Positions 44,095-53,470 are shown, counted from the stretch's first letter. The stretch is DNA of 64,000 nt from Sulfuritalea sp. (GCA_016708585.1 JADJFK010000004.1:62001-126000), one strand, 5' to 3'. Numbers and translations are program-made. Notes: a model not told the origin generated them from the letters alone.

Positions 44095-45360
44095 TCAGTG
44101 GTGGGCGACGTCTTCCAGGTGTGCGACGTCGTCGCGTTCGCGCTGGTTGGCCTCGTGGCGACGCTTGACCAGCCACATGGTGCCGGCGACGAACAGGCCG
44201 AACAACACGATGATCCAGTAGATCGACAGCTGGGCCTTGATCAGCACGGAGTAGGTGGTGGTCATGACGAGGATCGAAAGATTCTCGTTGAAATTCTGTA
44301 CCGCGATGGAATGCCCGGCGCCCATCAGGATGTGGCCGCGATGCTGCAGCAGCGCGTTCATCGGCACCACGAAGAATCCGGAGAAGATTCCCACCAGCAC
44401 CAGCAGCGGCACGGCCAGCCACATGTCGCGGACGAAGATCATGGCGATCACGCCGATGCCCATGGCAATGCCGAGCGGGATCACGCGCACCGATTTGCGC
44501 AGCGTGATCATCCGCGCCGCAAGTACCGCGCCGATGGCCACGCCGACAGCGACCACGCCTTGCAGCATGCTGGACTTGGAGAGGTCCAGGTGCAGGGCGG
44601 CCCGGGCCCATTCCAGCACGATGAATTGCAGCGTGGCGCCGGCGCCCCAGAACAGGGTGGTGACCGCCAGGGAAATCTGGCCGAGCTTGTCGCGCCACAG
44701 CAGCTTGAGGCAATGGTTGAACTCATGGAACAGGTACACCGGATTCCTCTTCAGCGGCTTGTGGTCGACGCCGGTATCCGGAACGTAGAGATTGAACAGC
44801 GCGGCGATCAGGTAGAGCGCGCCGATGATGACCAGGGTCATCTCGGCCACCGTATCGACGCCGGTTTCGATCGCCGGAAAGTCCATCGACAGCAGGCCGC
44901 GGGCGATTTCGGGCTTGATCAGGGCGCCGCCCAGCACCACGCCGAGGATGATGGCGCTGACCGTGAGGCCCTCGATCCAGCCGTTGGCAATGACCAGCAG
45001 GCGGTGCGGCAGGTATTCGGTGAGGATGCCGTACTTGGCCGGCGAATAGGCGGCGGCGCCGAGGCCGACCACGGCATAGGCCAGCAGCGGATGCATATCG
45101 AAGAACATCAGGCTGCAGCCGAAGATCTTGATGCCGTTGCTGATGAACATCACGCGCCATTTCGGCATGGAGTCGGCGAAGGCGCCGACAAAGGCCGCCA
45201 GGGCGACATAGGAGACGGTGAAGAAGGTTTTCAGCAGCGGTTCGTACTCTGCCGGCGCGCGCATGTCGCGCAGGATGGCGATGGCAGCAATCAGCAGGGC
45301 GTTGTCGGCCAGCGCGGAAAAAAACTGCGCCGCCATGATGATGTAAAAACCCTTGTTCAT
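44095..45360 (-). CDS. lplT: Lysophospholipid transporter LplT (MFS)
   Basis: This 421-residue protein with about 12 helices opens with MNKGFYIIMAAQFFSALADN, and TEYLPHRLLVIANGWIEG is typical of LplT. LplT flips lysophospholipids across the inner membrane for re-acylation by Aas. No aas gene is adjacent here, although the two are often linked or fused. The C-terminus is His-rich (HLEDVAHH), a feature I cannot explain. Confidence 0.88.
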   Translation of the reverse strand: MNKGFYIIMAAQFFSALADNALLIAAIAILRDMRAPAEYEPLLKTFFTVSYVALAAFVGAFADSMPKWRVMFISNGIKIFGCSLMFFDMHPLLAYAVVGLGAAAYSPAKYGILTEYLPHRLLVIANGWIEGLTVSAIILGVVLGGALIKPEIARGLLSMDFPAIETGVDTVAEMTLVIIGALYLIAALFNLYVPDTGVDHKPLKRNPVYLFHEFNHCLKLLWRDKLGQISLAVTTLFWGAGATLQFIVLEWARAALHLDLSKSSMLQGVVAVGVAIGAVLAARMITLRKSVRVIPLGIAMGIGVIAMIFVRDMWLAVPLLVLVGIFSGFFVVPMNALLQHRGHILMGAGHSIAVQNFNENLSILVMTTTYSVLIKAQLSIYWIIVLFGLFVAGTMWLVKRRHEANQRERDDVAHLEDVAHH

Positions 45361-45744
45361 TCAGTCGCGACGCGGGGCCGCTGGGGGCGCGGCAATTGGC
45401 TTTGGGACCGGAGCTTCGGCCGTGTTTTGGTCTGCCGGTTTATATCATGAAAGCTTTGCCGCAGCCGGAATGTGGCGATGCAACATCAGCGGTTTCGTGC
45501 CGAGATGTCGCCCCGGCGCGGAATCCTGTACCAAGTCCTGCCGGGGGATACCGGCTCCCTCGATGAACTCGGGAGCCATACCCCGCAAGGGGATACCGAC
45601 TCCCTCGATGAACTCGGGAGCCATACCCCGCAAGGGGATACCGACTCCCTCGATGAACTCGGGAGCCATAAATTGTGCTCATGGCGGGTGATTTGTGATT
45701 GAATACCCGCGTTATGGAAATTCTTATATTCGGAGGTGCCGGAA
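45361..45744. other. Divergent regulatory gap between lplT and lysR
   Basis: These 384 bases contain the 45-bp tandem repeat (45544-45670) and, between the array and the lysR ribosome site, a short AT-richer stretch (45670-45730) likely to hold the lysR promoter. Open frames here are produced by the repeat and do not look like genes. Confidence 0.6.
45544..45670. repeat. 45-bp tandem repeat, 2.8 copies
   Basis: Units start at 45544, 45589 and 45634 with GGGGATACCG and are nearly identical (one A/G difference). Each unit contains two hairpins. One is GGCTCCC (GACTCCC in copies 2 and 3) pairing with GGGAGCC around an 11-base loop; the other, CCCC-GCAA-GGGG, spans the unit boundary. The third copy stops after 37 bases. 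The core recurs in inverted orientation at 697-760. There are no unique spacers, so it is not a CRISPR array. Confidence 0.85.
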
Positions 45745-46659
45745 ATGGCTGATCGCCGCTTGCAGGTTTTTCATGCGGTTGCCAAACAACTGTCGTTCAC
45801 CAAGGCGGCGGACGTGCTGTTCATGACGCAACCGGCCGTGACTTTTCAGATCAAGCAGCTCGAAGAGCACTTCAACACGCGACTTTTCGATCGCGGCCAC
45901 GGCCGCATTGCGCTGACCCCGGCCGGCGAGGTGGTGCTCGGTTACGCGGAAAGGATCCTGGGCCTGTCATCCGAGCTGGACGTCCGCCTCTCGGAGCTGA
46001 CCGGCGAGATCGGCGGTTCGCTGATGGTCGGGGCATCGACCACCATTGCCGAATTCATGCTGCCCGGCATCCTCGGCGAATTCAAGTCCAGCTACCCCAA
46101 CGTCCGTTCGCGCCTGATGGTCGGAAACTCCGAGTCGATCGAGCATCGCGTCATGGAACATACCATCGACATCGGCTTCATCGAATCGCTCTCGCATGAG
46201 CCTACGCTGGAGTGCGAAGTGTGCTGCGACGATGAACTGGTGGTGGTCTGCCATCCGCGGTTTCCGCTGGCACGGCACAAGGAACTGACCCCGCAGAAGC
46301 TGCTGGAGCATCCGTTCGTGTCGCGCGAGCCGGGCTCCGGGACGCGCGAATTCACCGAGAACTACCTGCGCCACTGCGGGATTTCGCTCGACCAGATGAA
46401 CGTCGTGATGGAACTCGGCAGTCCGATCGCGCTCAACGGCGTGGTCGAAACCGGGCTGGGGTTCGCCATCGCTTCGCGGGCCTCGGTGACCAAGGAACAG
46501 CGCCTGGGCGACATCGTCGCCATTCCGTTGAAGCCGCGCCTGATCCGCACCCTGTCCATGGTCTATCCCAAGGAAAAATTCCGCTCGCGGCTGGTCGCGA
46601 CTTTCGTCGATTTCGCGGCTACGCGCCTGCGGTCCCTGATGACGGTGAAGAAGTCCTAG
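45745..46659 (+). CDS. LysR-family transcriptional regulator
   Basis: This 304-residue regulator has an N-terminal winged helix-turn-helix (RRLQVFHAVAKQLSFTKAAD through TQPAVTFQIKQLEEHF) and a periplasmic-binding-type effector domain (about 90-300). The ATG at 45745 was chosen because GGAGG lies 8 bases upstream; a GTG at 45736 falls inside that ribosome site. The sequence resembles the CysL/CbbR branch, but no target gene is evident. alr follows after 7 bases, and divergent lplT is another possible target. Confidence 0.9.
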   Translation: MADRRLQVFHAVAKQLSFTKAADVLFMTQPAVTFQIKQLEEHFNTRLFDRGHGRIALTPAGEVVLGYAERILGLSSELDVRLSELTGEIGGSLMVGASTTIAEFMLPGILGEFKSSYPNVRSRLMVGNSESIEHRVMEHTIDIGFIESLSHEPTLECEVCCDDELVVVCHPRFPLARHKELTPQKLLEHPFVSREPGSGTREFTENYLRHCGISLDQMNVVMELGSPIALNGVVETGLGFAIASRASVTKEQRLGDIVAIPLKPRLIRTLSMVYPKEKFRSRLVATFVDFAATRLRSLMTVKKS

Positions 46660-46666
46660 GCGCTTC

Positions 46667-47758
46667 ATGTCGCGACCGATACGCGCCAGGCTGGACTGGT
46701 CGGCGCTGCGCCACAATCACACCGTCGCCAGGCGCCACGCGGGCGCCGCCAGAATCTGGAGCGTGGTCAAGGCCGATGCCTACGGACATGGCCTGCTGTC
46801 GGCGGCGCGGGCCCTGGCGGATGCCACCGACGGTTTCGCGCTGGTCGAACTCGAAGGCGCCATGGCCTTGCGCGATGCCGGCATGACCCATCCGATCCTG
46901 ATGCTGGAAGGTCCCTACCGGGCCGACGACCTGCCCCTGTTCGCCGAACTCGAATTGACGCCGGTGCTGCACACGATGTGGCAGGTCGATGCGCTGATCG
47001 ATGCCTGCCTGCCAACGCGCCAGGCGGTTTACCTCAAGCTCAACACCGGCATGAACCGGCTGGGCTTCGATGCCGTGGAATTCAATACGGCGCTCGATCG
47101 CCTGGTGATGGCCGACTGCCTCGAGTCCCTTACCCTGATGACGCACTTTGCCGATGCCGACGAAGTGCGCGGCATCGAGCAGCAGCTGGCGCGCTTTCGT
47201 GCCATGACCGGCGGCCGCGCCCTGCCGGCATCGCTGGCGAACTCGGCGGCGCTGCTGCGCTTTCCCGACGCCGTTGGCGACTGGGTGCGGCCCGGCATCA
47301 TGCTCTACGGTTCGTCGCCGTTTCCCGCCATGCGAACCGCGGTCGAGCTCGGCTTGCTGCCGGTGATGACGCTGGAAAGCGAACTGATCGCGGTGCGCGA
47401 ACTGGCGCCCGGCGACACCGTGGGCTACGGCAGCAGCTTCGTCGCCGAGCGCGCGATGCGCGTCGGCATCGTCGCCTGCGGCTATGCCGACGGCTATCCG
47501 CGCCACGCGCCGACCGGCACCCCGGTCCGGATCGCCGGCCGACGCACGCGCACGCTGGGGCGCGTCTCGATGGACAAGATCTGCATCGACCTCGGTGACC
47601 TGCCGGAAAAAGTCGGCGTTGGCGCGACGGTGATCTTGTGGGGCGGCGCCGGCGACATGTACCTGGCGGCGGATGACGTGGCCACGGCTGCCGGTACGGT
47701 GGCCTACGAGCTGTTTTGCGCCCTCGCACCGCGCGTGCCGGTGATCGACGTCAACTGA
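46667..47758 (+). CDS. alr: Alanine racemase
   Basis: This 363-residue PLP enzyme makes D-alanine for peptidoglycan. The PLP lysine is in SVVKADAYGHG, the catalytic tyrosine in GDTVGYGSSFVAER, and the C-terminal GRVSMDKICIDL is standard. It lies 7 bases after lysR and 14 before radA on the same strand, so the three are likely co-transcribed. Confidence 0.95.
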   Translation: MSRPIRARLDWSALRHNHTVARRHAGAARIWSVVKADAYGHGLLSAARALADATDGFALVELEGAMALRDAGMTHPILMLEGPYRADDLPLFAELELTPVLHTMWQVDALIDACLPTRQAVYLKLNTGMNRLGFDAVEFNTALDRLVMADCLESLTLMTHFADADEVRGIEQQLARFRAMTGGRALPASLANSAALLRFPDAVGDWVRPGIMLYGSSPFPAMRTAVELGLLPVMTLESELIAVRELAPGDTVGYGSSFVAERAMRVGIVACGYADGYPRHAPTGTPVRIAGRRTRTLGRVSMDKICIDLGDLPEKVGVGATVILWGGAGDMYLAADDVATAAGTVAYELFCALAPRVPVIDVN

Positions 47759-47772
47759 ACCGAGCCGAGCCG

Positions 47773-49140
47773 ATGGCCAAGCTGAAGACGCAGTATTCCT
47801 GCACCGAGTGCGGCGCCAGTTCGCCCAAGTGGCAGGGCCAGTGTCCCGGCTGCGGGCAGTGGAATACCCTGGTCGAAGCGGTGATCGAAACCACGGCCCC
47901 GGCCGGGCGCAACTTTGCCGCGTTGGGCGGCGCCACCGGCGTGCAGGCGCTGGCCGACATTCGTCCGCGCGAGGAACCGCGCCAGCCTACCGGCGTCGAG
48001 GAATTCGACCGCGTGCTGGGCGGCGGCCTGGTCGCCGGCGGCGTGGTGCTGATCGGCGGCGATCCGGGCATCGGCAAGTCCACCCTGCTGCTGCAGGCTT
48101 TGGCGCGCCTGGCCCAGGCCAGCGAAAACGTGCTGTATGTCTCCGGCGAGGAATCCGGCGAGCAGGTCGCTCTGCGCGCGCGGCGGCTGCAGCTCGATGT
48201 CGGCCGCATGCAGTTGCTGGCCGAGATCAACCTGGAAAAGATCCTCGCCACGCTGGTCAAGCTGCGTCCGGCCGTGGCCGTGATCGACTCCATCCAGACC
48301 GTGTGGTCGGATGCCATGCAGTCGGCGCCAGGCTCGGTGGCGCAGGTGCGCGAATGCGCGGCGCAGCTGACGCGCTTCGCCAAGCAAAGCGGCACCTGCG
48401 TGATCCTGGTCGGCCACGTCACCAAGGAAGGCAGCCTGGCCGGACCGCGCGTGCTGGAGCACATGGTCGATACCGTGCTCTACTTCGAGGGCGATACGCA
48501 TTCCAGCTTCCGCCTGGTGCGCGCGGTGAAGAACCGTTTCGGCGCCGTCAATGAACTCGGCGTCTTCGCCATGACCGACAAGGGCCTGCGCGGCGTCGCC
48601 AACCCATCGGCGCTGTTCCTCTCGCAGCATGCGCTCGACGTCGCCGGTTCCTGCGTGCTGTGCACCCAGGAAGGCACGCGGCCGCTGCTGGTGGAAATCC
48701 AGGCCCTGGTCGATGGCTCGCAGGCGCCGAGTCCGCGCCGGCTGGCGGTCGGCCTCGAACAGAATCGCCTGGCGATGCTGCTGGCGATATTGCATCGCCA
48801 TGCAGGGATCGTCTGCGGCGACCAGGACGTGTTCGTCAATGCCGTCGGCGGCGTCAAGATCGCCGAGCCGGCGGCCGACCTCGCGGTGCTGCTGGCCATC
48901 GTTTCCTCGCTGCGCAACAAGCCGCTGCCGGGCAAGCTGGTGGTGTTCGGCGAAGTCGGCCTGGCCGGCGAAATCCGTCCCGCGCCGCGCGGCCAGGAAC
49001 GCCTGAAGGAGGCCGCCAAACTCGGATTCACCCATGCCATCGTGCCCAGGGCCAATGCCCCACGCGCGGCGATCAAGGGCATCGAGGTGATCGCGCTGGA
49101 TCGTGTCGAGCAGGCAATCGAGCAGATGCGAAGCTGGTGA
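47773..49140 (+). CDS. radA: DNA repair protein RadA
   Basis: This 455-residue helicase-like protein helps branch migration in recombination. It has an N-terminal zinc finger (CTECGASSPKWQGQCPGC), a RecA-type ATPase with Walker A GGDPGIGKSTLLL, the RadA-specific VKNRFGAVNELGVFAM, and a Lon-type C-terminal domain. The ATG at 47773 follows CCGAGCCG, a poor ribosome site, so coupling to alr is likely. Confidence 0.96.
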   Translation: MAKLKTQYSCTECGASSPKWQGQCPGCGQWNTLVEAVIETTAPAGRNFAALGGATGVQALADIRPREEPRQPTGVEEFDRVLGGGLVAGGVVLIGGDPGIGKSTLLLQALARLAQASENVLYVSGEESGEQVALRARRLQLDVGRMQLLAEINLEKILATLVKLRPAVAVIDSIQTVWSDAMQSAPGSVAQVRECAAQLTRFAKQSGTCVILVGHVTKEGSLAGPRVLEHMVDTVLYFEGDTHSSFRLVRAVKNRFGAVNELGVFAMTDKGLRGVANPSALFLSQHALDVAGSCVLCTQEGTRPLLVEIQALVDGSQAPSPRRLAVGLEQNRLAMLLAILHRHAGIVCGDQDVFVNAVGGVKIAEPAADLAVLLAIVSSLRNKPLPGKLVVFGEVGLAGEIRPAPRGQERLKEAAKLGFTHAIVPRANAPRAAIKGIEVIALDRVEQAIEQMRSW

Positions 49141-49164
49141 AAAGCAAACCATGGGCCAAGGATG

Positions 49165-49241
49165 GAGGACCAAACACAGGGAAAGGTGTTGGAACTTTTC
49201 CCTCTGCGCCCTCATCTATCCCTGATGGCTGATTGGTCCTC
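49165..49241. repeat. Nested inverted repeats between radA and permease gene
   Basis: GAGGACCAA (49165-49173) pairs with TTGGTCCTC (49233-49241), which abuts the permease ATG. Inside, AGGGAAA (49178-49184) pairs with TTTCCCT (49197-49203). The segment has lower GC content than both neighbours. It could form an RNA structure that hides the permease start region. Confidence 0.45.
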
Positions 49242-51731
49242 ATGACTTCCCTGCGGCTTGCGCTGCGCATGCTCGGGCGCGACTGGCGCGCCGGCGAACT
49301 GACGGTGCTCGGCGTCGCGCTGATGCTGGCCGTGGCGGCGCTGACCAGCGTCGGCTTCCTCACCGATCGCGTCGAGCAGGCGCTTCGCCTGCAATCCCAC
49401 CAGTTGCTTGGCGGCGACCTGCTGCTGACGGCCGATCATCCGCTGCCCGAAGACTTTCGCCGCGAGGCCGCGGCGCGCGGACTGCGCGTGGCCCAAAGCG
49501 CGACCTTTCCGAGCATGGTCAGCCTGGGCGATGCCGCCTTGCTGGCCGAAATCAAGGCGGTGTCGGCGGGCTATCCGCTGCGCGGCAGCCTGCGCACCGC
49601 CGCCGCGCTGAACGCCGCCGATGCGGCCAGCGACCGCGTGCCGCAAGTCGGCGAGGCCTGGCCCGACGAGCGCCTGGCGACCACGCTGGGCCTCGCTCCC
49701 GGCACCTCGTTGACCCTGGGCAGGATCGCGGTGCAAAGCGGCCCCATCCTGACCATGGAGCCCGATCGCGGCATGAACGTGTTCGCGCTGGCGCCGCGCC
49801 TGATGATCAATCTCGCCGACCTGCCGGCGACCGGCCTGGTCCAGAACGGCAGCCGCATTCGCCATCGCCTGCACCTGGCCGGCGAGACTGCCGACGTAAA
49901 GGCATACGAGGTCTGGGCCACCGCCCAGCTCGGGCGTGGCGAAAAGATCGAAAGCCTGGACAACGCGCGGCCCGAGATCCGCAACGTCACCGAGCGCGCG
50001 CAGCGCTTCCTGCGCCTCGCCGCATTGCTGGCGGTAATCCTTGCCGCGGTGGCCGTGGCACTGGCCGCCGAACGCTATATGCGGCGGCATCTCGACGGCT
50101 GTGCGGTGATGCGCTGCATGGGCGCGTCGGGAGCGCAACTGCTGCTGATCCACGGCGGCGAATTCCTGATCTTCGGCCTGGCCGCCACGCTGGCCGGGTG
50201 CGGTGTCGGCTATGCGGTGCAGGCCGGGCTGGAACAGATGCTGGCGAGCCTGATGCTGACCAAACTGCCGGCAGCATCACTGCTGCCCTGGCTGCACGGC
50301 CTGCTGGTCGGCCTTACGCTGGTCATCGGTTTCGCCCTGCCGCCGCTGTTGCGCCTCAAGCGCGTGCCGACCATACGCGTGCTGCGTCGCGAGTGGAGCG
50401 CTTCCGAGCCGGCGTCGGTCGGTGCCTATCTGCTCGGCGCCGCGGTACTTGCCGCGCTGATGCTGTGGATGGCGGGGGAGCTGCGCCTCGGCCTGATCGT
50501 GCTCGGCGGCTTCCTGATCGCGCTGGCCTTCTTCGCCCTGATGGCGCGCGGGCTGCTGGCGGGACTCGGCCGCCTGCGCCCGGCCGGGCGAGGCTACGGC
50601 TGGCGCCACGGCCTGGTCAACCTGCGCCGGCGCCTTGCCGCAACCATGGTGCAGGCGGTGGCGCTGGCGCTGGGGCTCACCGCCCTGCTGCTGCTCACCG
50701 TGGCGCGCGGCGACCTGCTCGACAGCTGGCTGGAGCGCGTGCCGGCCGACGCGCCGAACCGTTTCGCGATCAACATCCAGCCCGATCAGCGTGTCGCCAT
50801 CGCCGACTTTTTCAAGGCGCGCGGCCTGCCGGCGCCGGAACTGGAGCCGATGGTGCGCGGGCGGTTGGTGCAGGTCAATGCACAGCCGGTGGGTCCGGAG
50901 AGTTACGCCGACGATCGCGCCCAGCGCCTGGTCGATCGCGAATTCAACCTCTCCTGGTCGGCAACGGTTCCGTCCGGCAACACCGTCAGCGGCGGGCGCT
51001 GGCACGGCGCGACGCAAACCGCGGAATTCTCGGTGGAGCAGGGGCTGGCCGAAACCCTGAACCTCAAGCTGGGCGATCGCCTGACCTACGACATCGCCGG
51101 CAACCGGGTCGAGGCAACGATCACCAGTCTGAGGAAGCTTGACTGGGATTCGATGCGCGTCAATTTCTTCGTCATGTCGCCGCCGGTGGTGCTCCAGGAC
51201 TATCCGGCCAGCTACATCACCAGCTTCCACTTGCCGGCCGACAAGGCCGGCGTGATACCGGAACTGGTCCGCAGCTTTCCCAACATCACCGTGATCGATG
51301 TCGCCGCGCTGGTCAGGCAGTTGCATGCGACGATCGACCAGGTGGCGCGCGCCGTGCAGCTGGTATTCGGTTTCGCCGTGCTGGCCGGACTGGCGGTGCT
51401 GTATGCCGCGCTGCAGGCCAGCAGCGACGAACGGCGCCACGAACTGGCCGTGCTGCGCGCACTGGGCGCCCGCAGCCGGCAATTGTCCGCCGCGCTGCTG
51501 GCCGAGTTCGCGGCACTCGGCGCATTGGCCGGGCTGCTCGCCGGGATCGCCGCCAGCCTGATCGGCTGGGCTCTGGCGCGTTTTGCCTTCCGCCTCGACT
51601 ACCTGCCGCAGGTGGAACTCTGGCTCGTCGGCCTCTTGGCCGGCACAGTCCTGGTCGTCGTCGCCGGCTGGCTGGGAGCGTCGTCGATGCTGCGCCAGTC
51701 GGCGCTGCCTGCCCTGCGCGCGGCGCAGTAG
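49242..51731 (+). CDS. ABC transporter permease of the FtsX/YbbP (LolE-like) type
   Basis: This 829-residue protein has a membrane helix at the N-terminus, a periplasmic MacB-like domain, and two FtsX permease units (about 250-400 and 690-825). Extra helices lie between them, the 10-helix YbbP layout. VLRALGARSRQLSAALLAEFAALGALAG is split across the last unit. E. coli YbbP works with ATPase YbbA. No ATPase gene is next to it here, so its partner must be elsewhere. The start at 49242 was preferred over an in-frame TTG at 49233. It converges with the next gene, with only two bases between stops. Confidence 0.85.
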   Translation: MTSLRLALRMLGRDWRAGELTVLGVALMLAVAALTSVGFLTDRVEQALRLQSHQLLGGDLLLTADHPLPEDFRREAAARGLRVAQSATFPSMVSLGDAALLAEIKAVSAGYPLRGSLRTAAALNAADAASDRVPQVGEAWPDERLATTLGLAPGTSLTLGRIAVQSGPILTMEPDRGMNVFALAPRLMINLADLPATGLVQNGSRIRHRLHLAGETADVKAYEVWATAQLGRGEKIESLDNARPEIRNVTERAQRFLRLAALLAVILAAVAVALAAERYMRRHLDGCAVMRCMGASGAQLLLIHGGEFLIFGLAATLAGCGVGYAVQAGLEQMLASLMLTKLPAASLLPWLHGLLVGLTLVIGFALPPLLRLKRVPTIRVLRREWSASEPASVGAYLLGAAVLAALMLWMAGELRLGLIVLGGFLIALAFFALMARGLLAGLGRLRPAGRGYGWRHGLVNLRRRLAATMVQAVALALGLTALLLLTVARGDLLDSWLERVPADAPNRFAINIQPDQRVAIADFFKARGLPAPELEPMVRGRLVQVNAQPVGPESYADDRAQRLVDREFNLSWSATVPSGNTVSGGRWHGATQTAEFSVEQGLAETLNLKLGDRLTYDIAGNRVEATITSLRKLDWDSMRVNFFVMSPPVVLQDYPASYITSFHLPADKAGVIPELVRSFPNITVIDVAALVRQLHATIDQVARAVQLVFGFAVLAGLAVLYAALQASSDERRHELAVLRALGARSRQLSAALLAEFAALGALAGLLAGIAASLIGWALARFAFRLDYLPQVELWLVGLLAGTVLVVVAGWLGASSMLRQSALPALRAAQ

Positions 51732-51733
51732 GC

Positions 51734-53245
51734 TCAGTCGTCCGTTTGGCAGCCTGCGGCGCAGCAGCGTCCCGGCTGGCGGCCGATCGTGATTCGTCGC
51801 CTGGCATCGGCCAGCATGCCGCGGTCGAGCAGGTTCTCGACCAGCTCGACGCGCTCGGCGATCGGATAGCGGCGGAAGATTTCCTTCTTCATCGCCTCCG
51901 GCGAGCCGCCGCCGTGCAGGCTGATCACCGAGTACCAGCCGCTCTGGTAGGAGGCGGTGAGATCCTCGATGAAGCGGGCCACGGCGATGCGTTTTTCATA
52001 AGGAATGTCGGAGCGGCCGGCCAGCACCTCGGAGAGACGGCCGGCGGTCGCCGGATTGTGGTCCTCGTCCGGTCCCGGCAAGGTCACGATCAGCCCGCCC
52101 GAGACCTCGTGGGCCAGGCGCTGCATGTCGTAGATCTGGGTCGCCAGCAGCAGCTTGCCGATGTTCGAAAAGACCGTTTCCGGCATGCGGATGCCCTCGG
52201 CTTCATGCGTCGCGTACACCGAGGCGGCGACGCCGCAGGCGTAGAAGCCCTCGACGATCCGGATCAGGTCGGTCATCGCATCGCGCAGGCCCGGCGCGCG
52301 TCCGGCATCGAGGCCGTTGGCCTCGGTCATCAGCGTGCCGGCGCCGATCAGCAGGTCGCCGAAACCGGCGCGCGCGGCGATGCAGGTGTGGCGGTGGTGG
52401 GTGGCGTAGGCATAGGTGAGCGCCGCGCTGTGCCGCCATTCGCCGGCGAGGAAGACCCGCTCATGGGGGACGAAGACGCGGTCGAACAGGCAGACGGCGG
52501 TGCTCTGGCCGTAGCGGTTGGAGAACAGCGCCGCCGCTTCGCCGGGCCGTCCGGCCGGCCGCGCCACCATGGTCAGGCCGGCGGCGTCGACCGGGACCGC
52601 GCAGCACACGGCGAAATCGGCGTCGTCTGCGGTCATCGCCCGGCCCGGCATCACCAGCAGTTCATGCATGTAGGGCGCACCGGTGACGATGGCCTTGGTG
52701 CCGGAAATCACGATGCCGTCGGCGCGGCGTTCGACGATGTGCACGTAAGTATCCGGATTCGCCTGCGCATGCGGCCGGCGCGAGCGGTCGCCCTTGGCGT
52801 CGGTCATGGCGATGCCGACGGCGAGGTCCTCGCGGCACAGGTGCTCGTGGTAGGCGCGCGCCCGCGCCAGGTAGCCGGTGCCATGATCCGCGTCGATCGC
52901 GGCGGCGCCTTGCAGGATGCCGGCCATCGCGTCGCCGGCGAGGTAGCGCTGGGCGCAGCCGGTGTAACGGCAGATCAGGCGCACGGCTTCGAGTTTCTGC
53001 AGCAGTTCGTCCTCGCTGCGCGGCACGTGCAGCATGCGGTTGTGGCCGTCGCCGTCCGCGGCGCCGACCCGCATCAGGCTTGCCGTGTCATCGCGCAGCG
53101 CGAAGTCGTAGCTGAGTCCGACGGCATTGACGCCCGGCTGCAGGGCGGGATCGTCGGCCACCGAGGCGACGGCACGGCCATCGACGAAGACCCGGGGTTT
53201 CAGGCGGCGCAAGGATTCGCGGTATTCGGCGGCGGTCATCAGCAT
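51734..53245 (-). CDS. 4-hydroxybutyryl-CoA dehydratase/HpaB-superfamily protein lacking two Fe-S ligands
   Basis: This 503-residue flavoprotein of the HpaB/AbfD superfamily opens with MTAAEYRESLRRLKPRVFVDG, like clostridial 4-hydroxybutyryl-CoA dehydratase. AMTDAKGDRSRRP and a conserved Thr188 (VTG) are present. From memory of AbfD, its cluster ligands are Cys99, Cys103, His292 and Cys299. The aligned residues here are Cys97, Tyr101, His284 and Ala291, so the cluster is unlikely to form. It may be an acyl-CoA oxidoreductase/isomerase or a flavin monooxygenase. The C-terminus is cysteine-rich (GRCCAAGC). It is divergent from the isocitrate dehydrogenase gene. Confidence 0.8.
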   Translation of the reverse strand: MLMTAAEYRESLRRLKPRVFVDGRAVASVADDPALQPGVNAVGLSYDFALRDDTASLMRVGAADGDGHNRMLHVPRSEDELLQKLEAVRLICRYTGCAQRYLAGDAMAGILQGAAAIDADHGTGYLARARAYHEHLCREDLAVGIAMTDAKGDRSRRPHAQANPDTYVHIVERRADGIVISGTKAIVTGAPYMHELLVMPGRAMTADDADFAVCCAVPVDAAGLTMVARPAGRPGEAAALFSNRYGQSTAVCLFDRVFVPHERVFLAGEWRHSAALTYAYATHHRHTCIAARAGFGDLLIGAGTLMTEANGLDAGRAPGLRDAMTDLIRIVEGFYACGVAASVYATHEAEGIRMPETVFSNIGKLLLATQIYDMQRLAHEVSGGLIVTLPGPDEDHNPATAGRLSEVLAGRSDIPYEKRIAVARFIEDLTASYQSGWYSVISLHGGGSPEAMKKEIFRRYPIAERVELVENLLDRGMLADARRRITIGRQPGRCCAAGCQTDD

Positions 53246-53470
53246 GGGCGGCTCCAGGCGTATTCGGATCGGCAGCGGATGCGGCCGGCGGCAGGAGATA
53301 CTACCAAGCTATCCGGGTGCGCGGGCCGCATCGCGGCCGGTGGCGGCCGCCGCTGTAAGCGGCCATTAAGCTGGGTCTGGCATGCTCCCCCGCCGTGCGC
53401 CCGCATTGCCGCCGGCAGTGACCACGGCACGCACACGCCCCTTTCACATGCCGACATTGCGGAGACAACC

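Noticed and set aside
45544..45670. Possible CRISPR array
   Set aside because: Units are directly adjacent without unique spacers, and no cas genes are in the window.
45440..45702. Overlapping frames encoding 15-residue peptide repeats on both strands
   Set aside because: The 45-bp period is a multiple of three, so every frame of the repeat stays open. The peptides are a by-product of the DNA repeat.
51746..53470. Open frame of about 575 codons upstream of and continuous with the isocitrate dehydrogenase gene
   Set aside because: It is the exact antisense of the AbfD-like gene. Its translation is low-complexity and unlike any family, while the opposite strand has clear conserved motifs. The true start is the ATG at 53471.
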